A program made the position numbers and the translations under genes. Positions 16,699 to 24,414 of a stretch of 64,000 nucleotides of DNA are shown one piece after another. Under the pieces are notes generated by a model, which had not been told where the DNA came from, ran no database searches, and saw only the letters and a list, made by a program, of their open reading frames with translations. This DNA is from Capillimicrobium parvum (GTDB lineage Bacteria > Actinomycetota > Thermoleophilia > Solirubrobacterales > Solirubrobacteraceae). Position 1 is the stretch's first letter, and every line of letters starts with the position of its first letter. Where the stretch lies: NCBI RefSeq assembly GCF_021172045.1, contig NZ_CP087164.1, positions 1,178,001 through 1,242,000 on the forward strand. Direction: 5' to 3'.

Positions 16699-17952
16699 TC
16701 ACGCCGTCAGGATCGCCGCCTCGATCTCGACGCCGCGCGCCATCTCCTCGAGGTCCTCCACGATCGACGGGTCCGCGCAGAACCCGAACCCGAGCCGGCC
16801 GCACGCCGACACGACCGCCACCCGCAGCGCGTGGCGCTCGCCGATCTCCGCGATCGAGTGCAGCGTGTCGAGCGGGGAGCCGAGGACCGTCACCGGCGTC
16901 CTCGGGCCCGGCACGTTGGACACGTTGACGGCAAAGCGCCGGGGGCTCTGCTCGACGCGGGCGGCGAAGCGCTCCAGCCGCGGCGAGATCTTCGCCAGGT
17001 CGCGCATCAGCTCGTCCATCGTCTCGGCGTCGTGGTCGATCTTGCGCTCGAGCGTCGCCGTGTGGACCGCCTTGAGGCGCGCGATCGGGTCGGCCTCGTT
17101 GAGCGGCAGCGCCACCGAGAAGAACGAGTCGCGGTTGCCCGCGTCGTCGCCCTCGTGGTGCAGGCTGACCGGCACCCGCACCCGGACGGTCCCGAGGGCG
17201 CCGTGGTGGTGCTCGATCCACCGGCGCAGGGCACCCGCGACGATGCTCAGCACCGCGTCGTTGAGGGTCGCGTCCGCCAGCGCGCGCGCCGCATCGTGCA
17301 GCTCGCGCAGCGGCACGCTCGCGAACGCCACGACCCGTCGCGTCCCGACCTCGCCGTCGAACGGCGAGCGGGTGCGCGAGCGGGCGAACTCGCGGCGCAT
17401 GAAGCCGGCGAGGTGCCCGCGCCGGCGCTCCTCGTCCGCCGCGTGCTGGGCGGTGACCTTCGCCGCGGCCGCGGACGCCGCCTCGCCCTCCGCGGGGTCC
17501 CACAGCAGCGCCTGCGCGTAGCGCATCGCCGCCGTGCCGTCGGCCAGCGCGTGGTGGATGCGCCAGATGATCGCCATGCCGCCGCCGTCCGTCGGCGCGA
17601 CGTCCATCCGCCACAGCGGCCGCGAGCGGTCCAGGCGCTGCTCGAACAGGCGCGCGACCTCGAGCCGAAGCTCGGCCTCGTCGAGCGGCGCGTCGACCGG
17701 CACGGGCACCACGTGGGCGGAGAGGTCGAAGCTCGTGTCCGGCACCCACGCCGGCGCCTCGCCGGACCCGCCGAGGCGGCGCGTCAGCAGCGGCGCCGCG
17801 TGGATGCGCTGGGCGATGGAGGCCCGCAGCGCCTCGAGGTCCGGCTCGCCCGCGACCCGCACGACCTTGCAGGTGTGACCCGCGATCGTCTGGCACTCGA
17901 GCGCGAGGATCGCGACGTCCTCGGGCGTCAGCGGGATGGCGTCCGCGTCCAT
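16699..17952 (-). CDS. Wax ester synthase / diacylglycerol acyltransferase (WS/DGAT)
   Basis: A 417-residue acyltransferase. The active-site motif HHxxxDG is intact (H133-H134-ALA-D138-G139), preceded by PLWRMDV. The C-terminal domain has the usual NVSNVPGP-type block and a late AVVSACGRLGFGFCAD. Such enzymes make triacylglycerol or wax-ester stores from acyl-CoA at the membrane/lipid-droplet interface. The ATG at 17952 was chosen. The gene is divergent from a STAND-type regulator, with a near-perfect palindrome in the 91-bp gap, suggesting the regulator controls lipid storage. Confidence 0.9.
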   Translation of the reverse strand: MDADAIPLTPEDVAILALECQTIAGHTCKVVRVAGEPDLEALRASIAQRIHAAPLLTRRLGGSGEAPAWVPDTSFDLSAHVVPVPVDAPLDEAELRLEVARLFEQRLDRSRPLWRMDVAPTDGGGMAIIWRIHHALADGTAAMRYAQALLWDPAEGEAASAAAAKVTAQHAADEERRRGHLAGFMRREFARSRTRSPFDGEVGTRRVVAFASVPLRELHDAARALADATLNDAVLSIVAGALRRWIEHHHGALGTVRVRVPVSLHHEGDDAGNRDSFFSVALPLNEADPIARLKAVHTATLERKIDHDAETMDELMRDLAKISPRLERFAARVEQSPRRFAVNVSNVPGPRTPVTVLGSPLDTLHSIAEIGERHALRVAVVSACGRLGFGFCADPSIVEDLEEMARGVEIEAAILTA

Positions 17953-17986
17953 GACGCCATTGTCACCTGCCTGCGCGAGAAGTTCC

Positions 17987-18009
17987 AACCGGCACGGCCG
18001 TGTCCGGTT
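17987..18009. promoter_or_regulatory. Palindrome between WS/DGAT and STAND regulator
   Basis: Outer arms AACCGG (17987-17992) and CCGGTT (18004-18009) flank the perfect 10-bp palindrome CACGGCCGTG (17993-18002), with one extra T at 18003. It lies in the centre of a divergent 91-bp intergenic region, 34-35 bp from both start codons, as expected for a shared operator. Confidence 0.5.
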
Positions 18010-18043
18010 AGGGTTCCGGCATGGCCCATGGCAGGGAGGCCTG

Positions 18044-20026
18044 ATGGAACCATCCACCCTCGGAGAACGGCTCGAGCACCGCGACGCCAGCCGCTTCGTC
18101 GGTCGCGACCGCGAGCTCGCGTTCCTCGAGAGCCTGCTCGGCGACGACCCCGAGGCGAGCGTCGTCTTCGTCCACGGCCCGGGCGGGATCGGCAAGAGCA
18201 CGCTGCTGCGTGAGCTCGCGCGCCGCGCCGGGCGCCATGACCGGCGCACCTGGTTCGTCGACGGCCGCCGCATGCCGCCCGCCCCCGGCGCGCTCGAGGC
18301 GGCGCTGCAGGGCGCGTCCGAGGACGAGCGCCCGCTGCTGCTCTTCGACAGCTGGGAGCGCATCTCGGCGGCCGGCGCGCACCTCCGCGCGCGGGTGCTG
18401 CCGTCGCTGCCCGCGCAGGCCGTCGTCGTCCTCGCCGGCCGTGCCGCTCCCGACCCCGACTGGTTCGCCGACGGCTGGGAGAGCATCGTCGCCGACATCG
18501 CGCTCGAGCCGCTGCCGGCCGACGAGGCCGGCGCGCTGCTCGGCGCCCACGGCGTCAGCCCCGGCCTCAGCGATCAGATCCTCCAGTGGGCGGAGGGCTC
18601 GCCGCTCGCGCTGGTCCTCGCCGCCGGCGCCGCGAGCGGCGACCCCGACTGGGCCGCCGACGGCCTCACCGACCGGCCGGAGCTCGTGCGCGCCCTGGTG
18701 CGCCGCGTCGCCCGGACCGAGCTCGACGGCGGCAACCTCGACGTCGCGGCCGTCGCCGCCCTGGCCCGCACGACCACGCGCGGCCTGCTGCGCGACGTCC
18801 TTCCCGACGTCGATGCCGATGCGGCCGAGGCGTGGCTGCGTTCGCTGACGTTCGTCGAATCCGCCGGCCCGGGCGTGACGCTGCACGACGTCGCCCGCCT
18901 CGCGCTGCGCGCCGACCTGCGCCTGCGGTCGCCCGAGCGGGAGGCCGAGCTGCGCCGCCGCATCGCCGACCACCTCCACGACCGCGCGCTCGCGGGCAAC
19001 CCGTGGCTGCTCGTCGACCTCGCCGAGCTGCTCGACAACCCGACGATCCGCTGGGGCTTCGGCGCGGAGGCCAGCGTCGACCTGCGCATCGACCATCTGC
19101 GGCCCGGCGACGTCCAGGCCCTGCGCGGCCCGCTGCTGCGCCGCGGCAAGGCCGAGTGGTGGCCGCCGACCCGCGACCTCCTGCAGCGCGCGCCCGAGCG
19201 GGTCGTCGTCGCGCGCGACCGGCGCGACCGCATCGCCGGCTACACGATCGCCGTGACCCCCGACAACGCGCCCGCCGCCGCGGAGACCGACGCGGTCCTC
19301 GGCCGCTGCCTCGCGTATGCGCGGGAGCGCTTCGAGGACGGCAACGTGCTCATCTGGCGCGACGCGATCGACTTCACGACCGGTCCCGAGGGCGACATCG
19401 GCTCACCCGTCCTGTCGCTGATGAACACCGCGGCGATGCTGCGCTCCGGCCTCGCCAGCCCACGCCGGATGATGCTGCCGATCGACCCGGAGAACGCGGC
19501 GGCCGTGGCGTTCTCGCAGGCCACGGGCGGCGTGCGGATCCACGAGCTCGACGTCGAGATCGCCGGCCTGCGCCAGGAGTGCCACATCGTCGACACCGGC
19601 CCCGCCGGCGTCGTCGGCGGCCTGCGCGCCGCCATCTACGGTGAGCTCGGCCTGCCGGCGCCCGCGCCGCAGCGGGCGCCCGCGCGCGGCGGTCCGCAGG
19701 TCGACGCCGAGACCGTCCGCGACGCCCTGCGCGCCGCGCACCGGCCGCTCGAGCTCGCTCGGAGCCCGCTCGCCACCGGCTCGACGCCCGCCGAGCGCGC
19801 CGCCTCGGTGCGCGCGCTGCTCGACGAGTCCGTCGATGCCGCGTTCGGCGCGTCGGCCGACGAGCAGCTGCTCGCCCGCATCATCCGCCGCGGTTACCTC
19901 GACGCCGGCTCGAGCCACGAGGCGGTCGCCGACGAGGTCTTCCTCTCCCGCGCGACGTACTTCCGCCGCCTCCGCCAGGCCACGGCGCGGGTCGGCGCGT
20001 GGGTGCTCGAGCAGCGCGTCGACTGA
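18044..20026 (+). CDS. STAND-type ATPase with C-terminal helix-turn-helix (regulator)
   Basis: A 660-residue protein. A P-loop NTPase domain begins at about residue 17 (FVGRDRELAFLESLL), with Walker A GPGGIGKST at about 45-53 and a LLLFDSWERI Walker B-like strand. The middle (about 345-540) has an acetyltransferase-like pattern (RDRIAGYTIAVTP, LASPRRMMLPIDPENAAA). The C-terminus (about 560-655) is a DNA-binding-like module (SHEAVADEVFLSRATYFRRLRQA). The layout suggests an ATP-dependent signal-integrating transcription regulator. The ATG at 18044 has GGGAGG seven bases upstream. It is divergent from WS/DGAT and is its likely regulator. The acetyltransferase-like part is assigned by pattern only. 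Confidence 0.75.
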   Translation: MEPSTLGERLEHRDASRFVGRDRELAFLESLLGDDPEASVVFVHGPGGIGKSTLLRELARRAGRHDRRTWFVDGRRMPPAPGALEAALQGASEDERPLLLFDSWERISAAGAHLRARVLPSLPAQAVVVLAGRAAPDPDWFADGWESIVADIALEPLPADEAGALLGAHGVSPGLSDQILQWAEGSPLALVLAAGAASGDPDWAADGLTDRPELVRALVRRVARTELDGGNLDVAAVAALARTTTRGLLRDVLPDVDADAAEAWLRSLTFVESAGPGVTLHDVARLALRADLRLRSPEREAELRRRIADHLHDRALAGNPWLLVDLAELLDNPTIRWGFGAEASVDLRIDHLRPGDVQALRGPLLRRGKAEWWPPTRDLLQRAPERVVVARDRRDRIAGYTIAVTPDNAPAAAETDAVLGRCLAYARERFEDGNVLIWRDAIDFTTGPEGDIGSPVLSLMNTAAMLRSGLASPRRMMLPIDPENAAAVAFSQATGGVRIHELDVEIAGLRQECHIVDTGPAGVVGGLRAAIYGELGLPAPAPQRAPARGGPQVDAETVRDALRAAHRPLELARSPLATGSTPAERAASVRALLDESVDAAFGASADEQLLARIIRRGYLDAGSSHEAVADEVFLSRATYFRRLRQATARVGAWVLEQRVD

Positions 20027-20029
20027 CCG

Positions 20030-20881
20030 TCAGACCCGCGCGGCGATCGCCGCGGCGAGCCGCCCCGGCGCCCCCGAGTTCGTCTCGAGGTACAGCGACG
20101 GCTCGGTCAGCTCGACCTCCACGACGAGCGGCTCGCCGCCCGGTCCCGGCAGCAGGTCCACCCGCGCGTAGAGCAGCGAGCCGAACCGCTCGGCGACGAC
20201 CGCCATGACGTGCTCGCCGAGCTCGAGCTCGGCGGCCGACGGCTCACGCGGCCTGATGTCCTCCTCCAGGAACAGCCCGTCGACGGTCCGGCGCTCGCCG
20301 ACGAGCATGGGGCCCTTGCGGATCGCGTGCGACCAGCGCCCGCCGAGGTACAGGAGCGCCGTCTCGCCCGCCTCGTCGACGCCTGCGACGTAGGGCTGGA
20401 GCATCGCCGTGCGCCCCGCCTCGTGCAGCCGCGTGACGTGCGCGGCGGCGGCGTCCGGGTCGGCATGCCGGCCGGTGTCGAGCGAGCCCGCGGACACGGC
20501 CGGCTTGACCACGACCTCGCCGGAGAGCGCGGCGGCGTCCGGAGCCCCGCCGGGTTCGACGAACGTCGTCGGCACGACCGGCAGGCCGGCGGCGGCGAGC
20601 TCGGCCAGGTAGCGCTTGTCGATGTTCCACTCGAGCACCGCGGCGGAGTTGGCCAGGCGCGGCACGCCGTGCGCCCACGCCAGGAACGCGTCGCGCCGGG
20701 TGATGTAGTCCCACGTCGAGCGCACGACGACGAGCGCGAACGCGTCCCAGTCGACCGCCGGATCGGTCCAGACCGCGGGCACCGCCTCGATCCCGTGCTC
20801 CGCGAGTGCGGGGATGACGAGCCGCTCCGGCTCGTCGAGCGCCGGCAGCTCGGCGCAGGTGGCGAGCGCGACGCGGCTCAG
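20030..20881 (-). CDS. ATP-grasp ligase, apparent CTG start
   Basis: A 283-residue ATP-grasp fold protein related to the glutathione-synthase/RimK-like group (VVVRSTWDY, GEVVVKPAVSAGS, acidic metal-binding VVEVELTEPSLYLETNSG near the end). It should join a carboxylate to an amine using ATP; the substrate is unknown. The homologous N-terminus (RVALATCAELP) has no ATG, GTG or TTG in frame nearby. The only sensible start is CTG at 20881, which overlaps the stop of the upstream small membrane gene as CTGA. A GTG about 30 codons downstream would remove the first strand of the fold. Confidence 0.8.
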   Translation of the reverse strand: MSRVALATCAELPALDEPERLVIPALAEHGIEAVPAVWTDPAVDWDAFALVVVRSTWDYITRRDAFLAWAHGVPRLANSAAVLEWNIDKRYLAELAAAGLPVVPTTFVEPGGAPDAAALSGEVVVKPAVSAGSLDTGRHADPDAAAAHVTRLHEAGRTAMLQPYVAGVDEAGETALLYLGGRWSHAIRKGPMLVGERRTVDGLFLEEDIRPREPSAAELELGEHVMAVVAERFGSLLYARVDLLPGPGGEPLVVEVELTEPSLYLETNSGAPGRLAAAIAARV

Positions 20882-21039
20882 TACGTGTGCGTGCGCTCGA
20901 ACTCGATGTTCTCGTGACGCTCGCCGATGACCTGCGCCGCGATGAACCCGAGCAGCACGTTGACCAGCAGCGGGAAGAAGATGAAGAACACGCCCACGAG
21001 CCCGAGGGTCATCTGCGCAGCGACACTTATGGCGAACAT
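20878..21039 (-). CDS. Small hydrophobic membrane protein
   Basis: A 53-residue protein with two hydrophobic stretches (AISVAAQMTLGLVGVFFIFF and LLVNVLLGFIAAQVIG) and a charged C-terminus ending HENIEFERTHTY. It looks like a real small membrane protein, not a shadow, because the hydrophobic pattern is continuous and its stop overlaps the start of the ATP-grasp gene. It may anchor or assist that enzyme. No family was recognised. Confidence 0.6.
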   Translation of the reverse strand: MFAISVAAQMTLGLVGVFFIFFPLLVNVLLGFIAAQVIGERHENIEFERTHTY

Positions 21040-21145
21040 CGGGCCGGAGAATACCCGGCGGCGCGGCCGGGCGCGGCGTGGCCCCGGCGGCGCCGGCCGC
21101 CCAACGCGACGCAGACGGTCGCCTGCACACGTAGATTCCCCGCCC

Positions 21146-21715
21146 ATGGCCGACGCTCCCCCCGAGCTGTGGCTCGCCCGTCACGGCGACACGGCGTGGA
21201 CGGTCTCCCGCCAGCACACCGGCACGACCGATCTCGAGCTCAACGAGGCCGGGGTCGACGCGGCCCGGGCGCTGCGCTCCAAGCTCGACGGCCGGCGCTA
21301 CGACCTCGTGCTGTCCAGCCCGCTGCGCCGCGCGCTCGACACCGCGCACCTCGCGGGCTTCGAGCCGGAGGTCGAGGCGCGCCTGCGCGAGTTCGACTAC
21401 GGCGAGTACGAGGGCGTCACCACCGCGCAGATCCACGAGACCCGGCCGGACTGGGACCTGTGGCGCGACGGAAGCCCCGGCGGGGAGACGCCCGACGACG
21501 TCGGCCGGCGCATGGACGAGGTCATCGCGGACATCCGCGACCGGGCGGGCGAGCGGGCCCTCGTCTTCGGCCACGGGCATGCGCTGCGCGTGCTGACGGC
21601 GCGCTGGCTCGGGCTCCCGGCGGCCGAGGGGCGTCGCTTCCTCCTTGGGCCCGCGGGGGTCGGCGTGCTCGGCAGCGAGCACGGGGCGGCGGCCGTGGCG
21701 CGCTGGGGAGTCTGA
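21146..21715 (+). CDS. Histidine phosphatase family protein
   Basis: A 189-residue phosphoglycerate-mutase-fold phosphatase. The catalytic RHG motif is at the start (LWLARHGDTAWT), followed by the expected LSSPLRRALDTA, the acid/base glutamate in LREFDYGEYEG and the second histidine in LVFGHGHALRVL. Members dephosphorylate sugar phosphates, nucleotides or cofactors; this one lies next to no pathway that would name its substrate. The ATG at 21146 is only eight bases downstream of a TAGATT hexamer (21132-21137), so transcription may be leaderless. Confidence 0.9.
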   Translation: MADAPPELWLARHGDTAWTVSRQHTGTTDLELNEAGVDAARALRSKLDGRRYDLVLSSPLRRALDTAHLAGFEPEVEARLREFDYGEYEGVTTAQIHETRPDWDLWRDGSPGGETPDDVGRRMDEVIADIRDRAGERALVFGHGHALRVLTARWLGLPAAEGRRFLLGPAGVGVLGSEHGAAAVARWGV

Positions 21716-21788
21716 CCGCGCGCCGTTTGCCGCCCGGCGCGCCGCGGGTAGCGCATGGGCTGAAAACGTCCCACGGGAGGGAATGCCG

Positions 21789-22187
21789 ATGAGCACCGGA
21801 TTGATCATCGCGATCGTCGTGATCGTGGCCCTGGTCGTGCTTGCCGCGATCATGCTGATGCGCCCGCGCATGCAGCGCCGCGCAGCCGAGCGGCGGATGG
21901 ACGAGCGCCGCAGCCTTGCAGCCGACCGTCATCGCTCGGAGGCCGAGCAGCGCGAGGCCCAGGCGCAGATCGCCGAGCAGGAGGCCCGCCGCGCCCGCGC
22001 CGAGGCCGAGCTGCACGAGTCGCGCGCGGAGCTGCACGAGAAGGGCATGGCCGACGACGCGCTCGGCGACCCCGACGACGCGCGCTTCCAGCGCGACCGC
22101 GAGCTGCTCGACGACCGCGACCCCGCGGCCGCCGAGACCCGCACCGATCCCACGCCGGCGCGCTCCGAGCGCGAGCGCCTGTCGTAG
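21789..22187 (+). CDS. Membrane-anchored coiled-coil protein
   Basis: A 132-residue protein with a single N-terminal membrane helix (TGLIIAIVVIVALVVLAAIMLM) and then a long charged, Ala/Glu/Arg-rich helical segment (about residues 28-85), followed by an acidic, disordered tail. Topology suggests anchoring in the membrane with the coiled coil in the cytoplasm. The ATG at 21789 was preferred to the ATG at 21783 because GGGAGG at 21775-21780 is correctly spaced only for the later one. The function is unknown; similar short proteins are common in related genomes. Confidence 0.7.
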   Translation: MSTGLIIAIVVIVALVVLAAIMLMRPRMQRRAAERRMDERRSLAADRHRSEAEQREAQAQIAEQEARRARAEAELHESRAELHEKGMADDALGDPDDARFQRDRELLDDRDPAAAETRTDPTPARSERERLS

Positions 22188-22191
22188 GAGC

Positions 22192-22863
22192 TCAGCGTCT
22201 CGCCGGCTTGGCGGCGCGCACGTAGGTGGTCTTCCTGACCGTCGAGCTGAGGTTGCCGGCCGTGTCAACGGCGCGGCCGGTGACCCGCAGCTTCGTCGAC
22301 GTGCGGGACCTGGCCGCGACCGCCCTGCCCCGCTTGTTGAGCTTCACGCGCAGGATGTACGTCCGCATCTTCGACATCGTCACCCGCTTGCGGCCGACCT
22401 GCTTGCCGCGCAGGACCCTCAGCGTTGCCGTGCAGTCCTCGCTGCAGCGGGCGATGACGCGGATCCCGGAGCGCCGGGCGGTAGCGGCCTCGGTCCGCCG
22501 GTCGACGCGCAGCTGCAGCCGCGGCGCCGTGGAGTCCTTCGCGCTGATCGGCGCCGTCCCCTTGACGGGCGCGCCCGCGGCCGGCGGGGCCGCCGGAGGG
22601 TTCCCAGCTCCGCCGGCGCCCTGCGCCTGCGGATCCTCGGGTGGGGGCGGGGGCGCCGCCGGGGCGGGGACGAGCTGTCCGGTGACCGGGTCGAGCACGC
22701 CGAGCACGATGCCCGTGACCGTCGTGACGACGCCGGTGACCGGGTCGGCCGACGAGCCGGGCGGCAGCGACGGGGGCGCGGGCAGCTGCGCGGCGGCCAT
22801 GCCTGGGGCGGCGAGCGCGGCGCCGACCGCCGTCACCGCGACGAGGGCAACGCGATGGTTCAT
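22192..22863 (-). CDS. Secreted Pro-rich protein with Ig-like C-terminal domain
   Basis: A 223-residue protein with a signal peptide (RVALVAVTAVGAALAAPGMAAA, cleavage after AAA or AQA). A Val/Thr-rich part and a Pro/Ala-rich linker (about residues 70-105) lead to a C-terminal beta-rich domain (KDSTAPRLQLRV, RVIARCSEDCTATLRVLRG, AVDTAGNLSST) that resembles the Ig-like repeats of Solirubrobacterales surface proteins. Two cysteines (CSEDC) may bridge. The ATG at 22863 follows a strong GGAGGAGG site. It is probably a cell-surface or extracellular protein. Confidence 0.7.
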   Translation of the reverse strand: MNHRVALVAVTAVGAALAAPGMAAAQLPAPPSLPPGSSADPVTGVVTTVTGIVLGVLDPVTGQLVPAPAAPPPPPEDPQAQGAGGAGNPPAAPPAAGAPVKGTAPISAKDSTAPRLQLRVDRRTEAATARRSGIRVIARCSEDCTATLRVLRGKQVGRKRVTMSKMRTYILRVKLNKRGRAVAARSRTSTKLRVTGRAVDTAGNLSSTVRKTTYVRAAKPARR

Positions 22864-23157
22864 GGAGTCCTCCTCCGTGGACAGGTGAACATGCGGCCCG
22901 TCTCGCAACCGTCGACCCGAAATGACGTCCATCGATCACCGCCATGCTGTGTCCTCGACCACTCGAAATCCCAGGGGGATTCCTTCGGGTCTGCGTCCTT
23001 GCCTGGCGGCGTCGCTGGACGCCCTTTCGAGCCGACGGTCACGGGACGGACCGCCGCGCCCGGCGTACCCGAGGTCCGAGCGCCCGAATCCCGGGCGGTC
23101 GTCTACGGTTCGCCGGATGGGTGATGTCTGGGGGCCGGAGTGGCGGGAGCGGGCGGC

Positions 23158-24285
23158 GTGAGCGGGTGGATCGCCGAGCAGGCCGCGGAGATCACGGCGC
23201 GCGCGGAGCGCGAGCTCGAGGCGCTCGTGGCGGTGTCCTCGCCGTCGGGCGACGTGCACGGCGCGGAGGAGTGCATCTCCGTGGCGAGCGCCCTGGCGCC
23301 GGCCGCCGCGGCGAGCGAGCGCCTGCCCTGCTCGAGCCCCGGTCACGCCGAGGACCTCGTCCTGCGCCTGCCCGGCACCGGCGCCCGCCGGATCCTGCTG
23401 CTCGGCCACCTCGACACGGTGGTCGCCCACGAGGACCACCGGCCGCTGCTGCGCGAGCAGGACCGGCTCGTCGGCTCGGGCGCCGTCGACATGAAGGGCG
23501 GCGACGTGGTCGCGCTCGGCGTGCTCCGCGCGCTCGCGCTGCGGCCGCACGACTTCGCCGAGGCGGCGCTGCTGCTGGTCTGCGACGAGGAGTGGCGCAG
23601 CGCGCCGTTCACCCACGTCGAGCGCTTCGAGGGCTGGGATGCGTGCCTGTGCTTCGAGGCCGGCCAGCTGACGCCCGACGGCGACGAGGCCGTCGTCGTC
23701 CGCCGCAAGGCGGCCGGCACGCTGCACGTCCGCGCAGTCGGCGCCTCGTCGCACTCCGGCTCGGCGCCCGAGCGCGGCCGCAACGCGCTGCTGGCGCTCG
23801 CCGCCGCCGCGCAGGCCGTCGCGGAGACTCACGACCCGTCCGGCCCGGATCGACTGACCGCGGTGCCGACCGTCCTGCACTCCGGCGACGCGTTCAACGT
23901 CGTGCCGTCGGGCGGCGAGCTGTTCTGCGACCTTCGCTCGGACCGCACGGCGGCCTTCCACGACGTGCTCGGCCAGGTGCCGCGCGAGGTCGGCGGCGCG
24001 GAGCTCCACGCCGAGTTCGCCCGCATCTGGCCGGCGATGGACGCCCGCGAGGAGACCGCGCCGCTGCTGTCCGCAGCGGCCGAGCGCCTCGGCCGGCCGA
24101 TCGTCGGCGCGGGCCGCGGCGGCGCCAGCGACGCCAGCCACTTCGCCCCGTCGATCCCCCTGACCGTCGACGGCCTCGGCCCCCGCGGGGGCGGCGCCCA
24201 TGCGCCGCACGAGTTCGTCCTGCGCGCGTCGCTGCGCTCCCGGGCCGAGGTCGCGCTGGCGGTCGTCGACGCGCTGCTGGCGTAG
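23158..24285 (+). CDS. M20-family metallopeptidase / deacylase
   Basis: A 375-residue zinc enzyme of the ArgE/DapE/CPG2 group. The metal ligands are visible as LGHLDTVV, GAVDMKGG, the catalytic Glu pair in CDEEW, and a late histidine in GGAHAPHEF; the lid domain contains ASSHSGSAPERGRNA. It should cleave an amide bond in a small peptide or N-acyl amino acid. The GTG at 23158 was chosen because GGGAG lies eight bases upstream. It is convergent with the ABC exporter and divergent from the secreted protein gene. Confidence 0.88.
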   Translation: MSGWIAEQAAEITARAERELEALVAVSSPSGDVHGAEECISVASALAPAAAASERLPCSSPGHAEDLVLRLPGTGARRILLLGHLDTVVAHEDHRPLLREQDRLVGSGAVDMKGGDVVALGVLRALALRPHDFAEAALLLVCDEEWRSAPFTHVERFEGWDACLCFEAGQLTPDGDEAVVVRRKAAGTLHVRAVGASSHSGSAPERGRNALLALAAAAQAVAETHDPSGPDRLTAVPTVLHSGDAFNVVPSGGELFCDLRSDRTAAFHDVLGQVPREVGGAELHAEFARIWPAMDAREETAPLLSAAAERLGRPIVGAGRGGASDASHFAPSIPLTVDGLGPRGGGAHAPHEFVLRASLRSRAEVALAVVDALLA

Positions 24286-24414
24286 CGGCGCCCGCCGCCG
24301 ATGGCGCTCCCGCCGGCCACTCATGCCGATGTGAACGCGGGCCCGGCGCGCAACTTGCGGTCAGCGCGCGCAGCGCGCGGCGGACCCCGCCCCGGTCGCC
24401 TCTCCGTCGGGGCG

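Noticed and set aside
13385-17521. Very long plus-strand open frame (over 1300 codons)
   Set aside because: Arg/Gly/Ala-rich shadow of nagA and the genes that follow; no domain pattern, and it contradicts well-supported genes on both strands.
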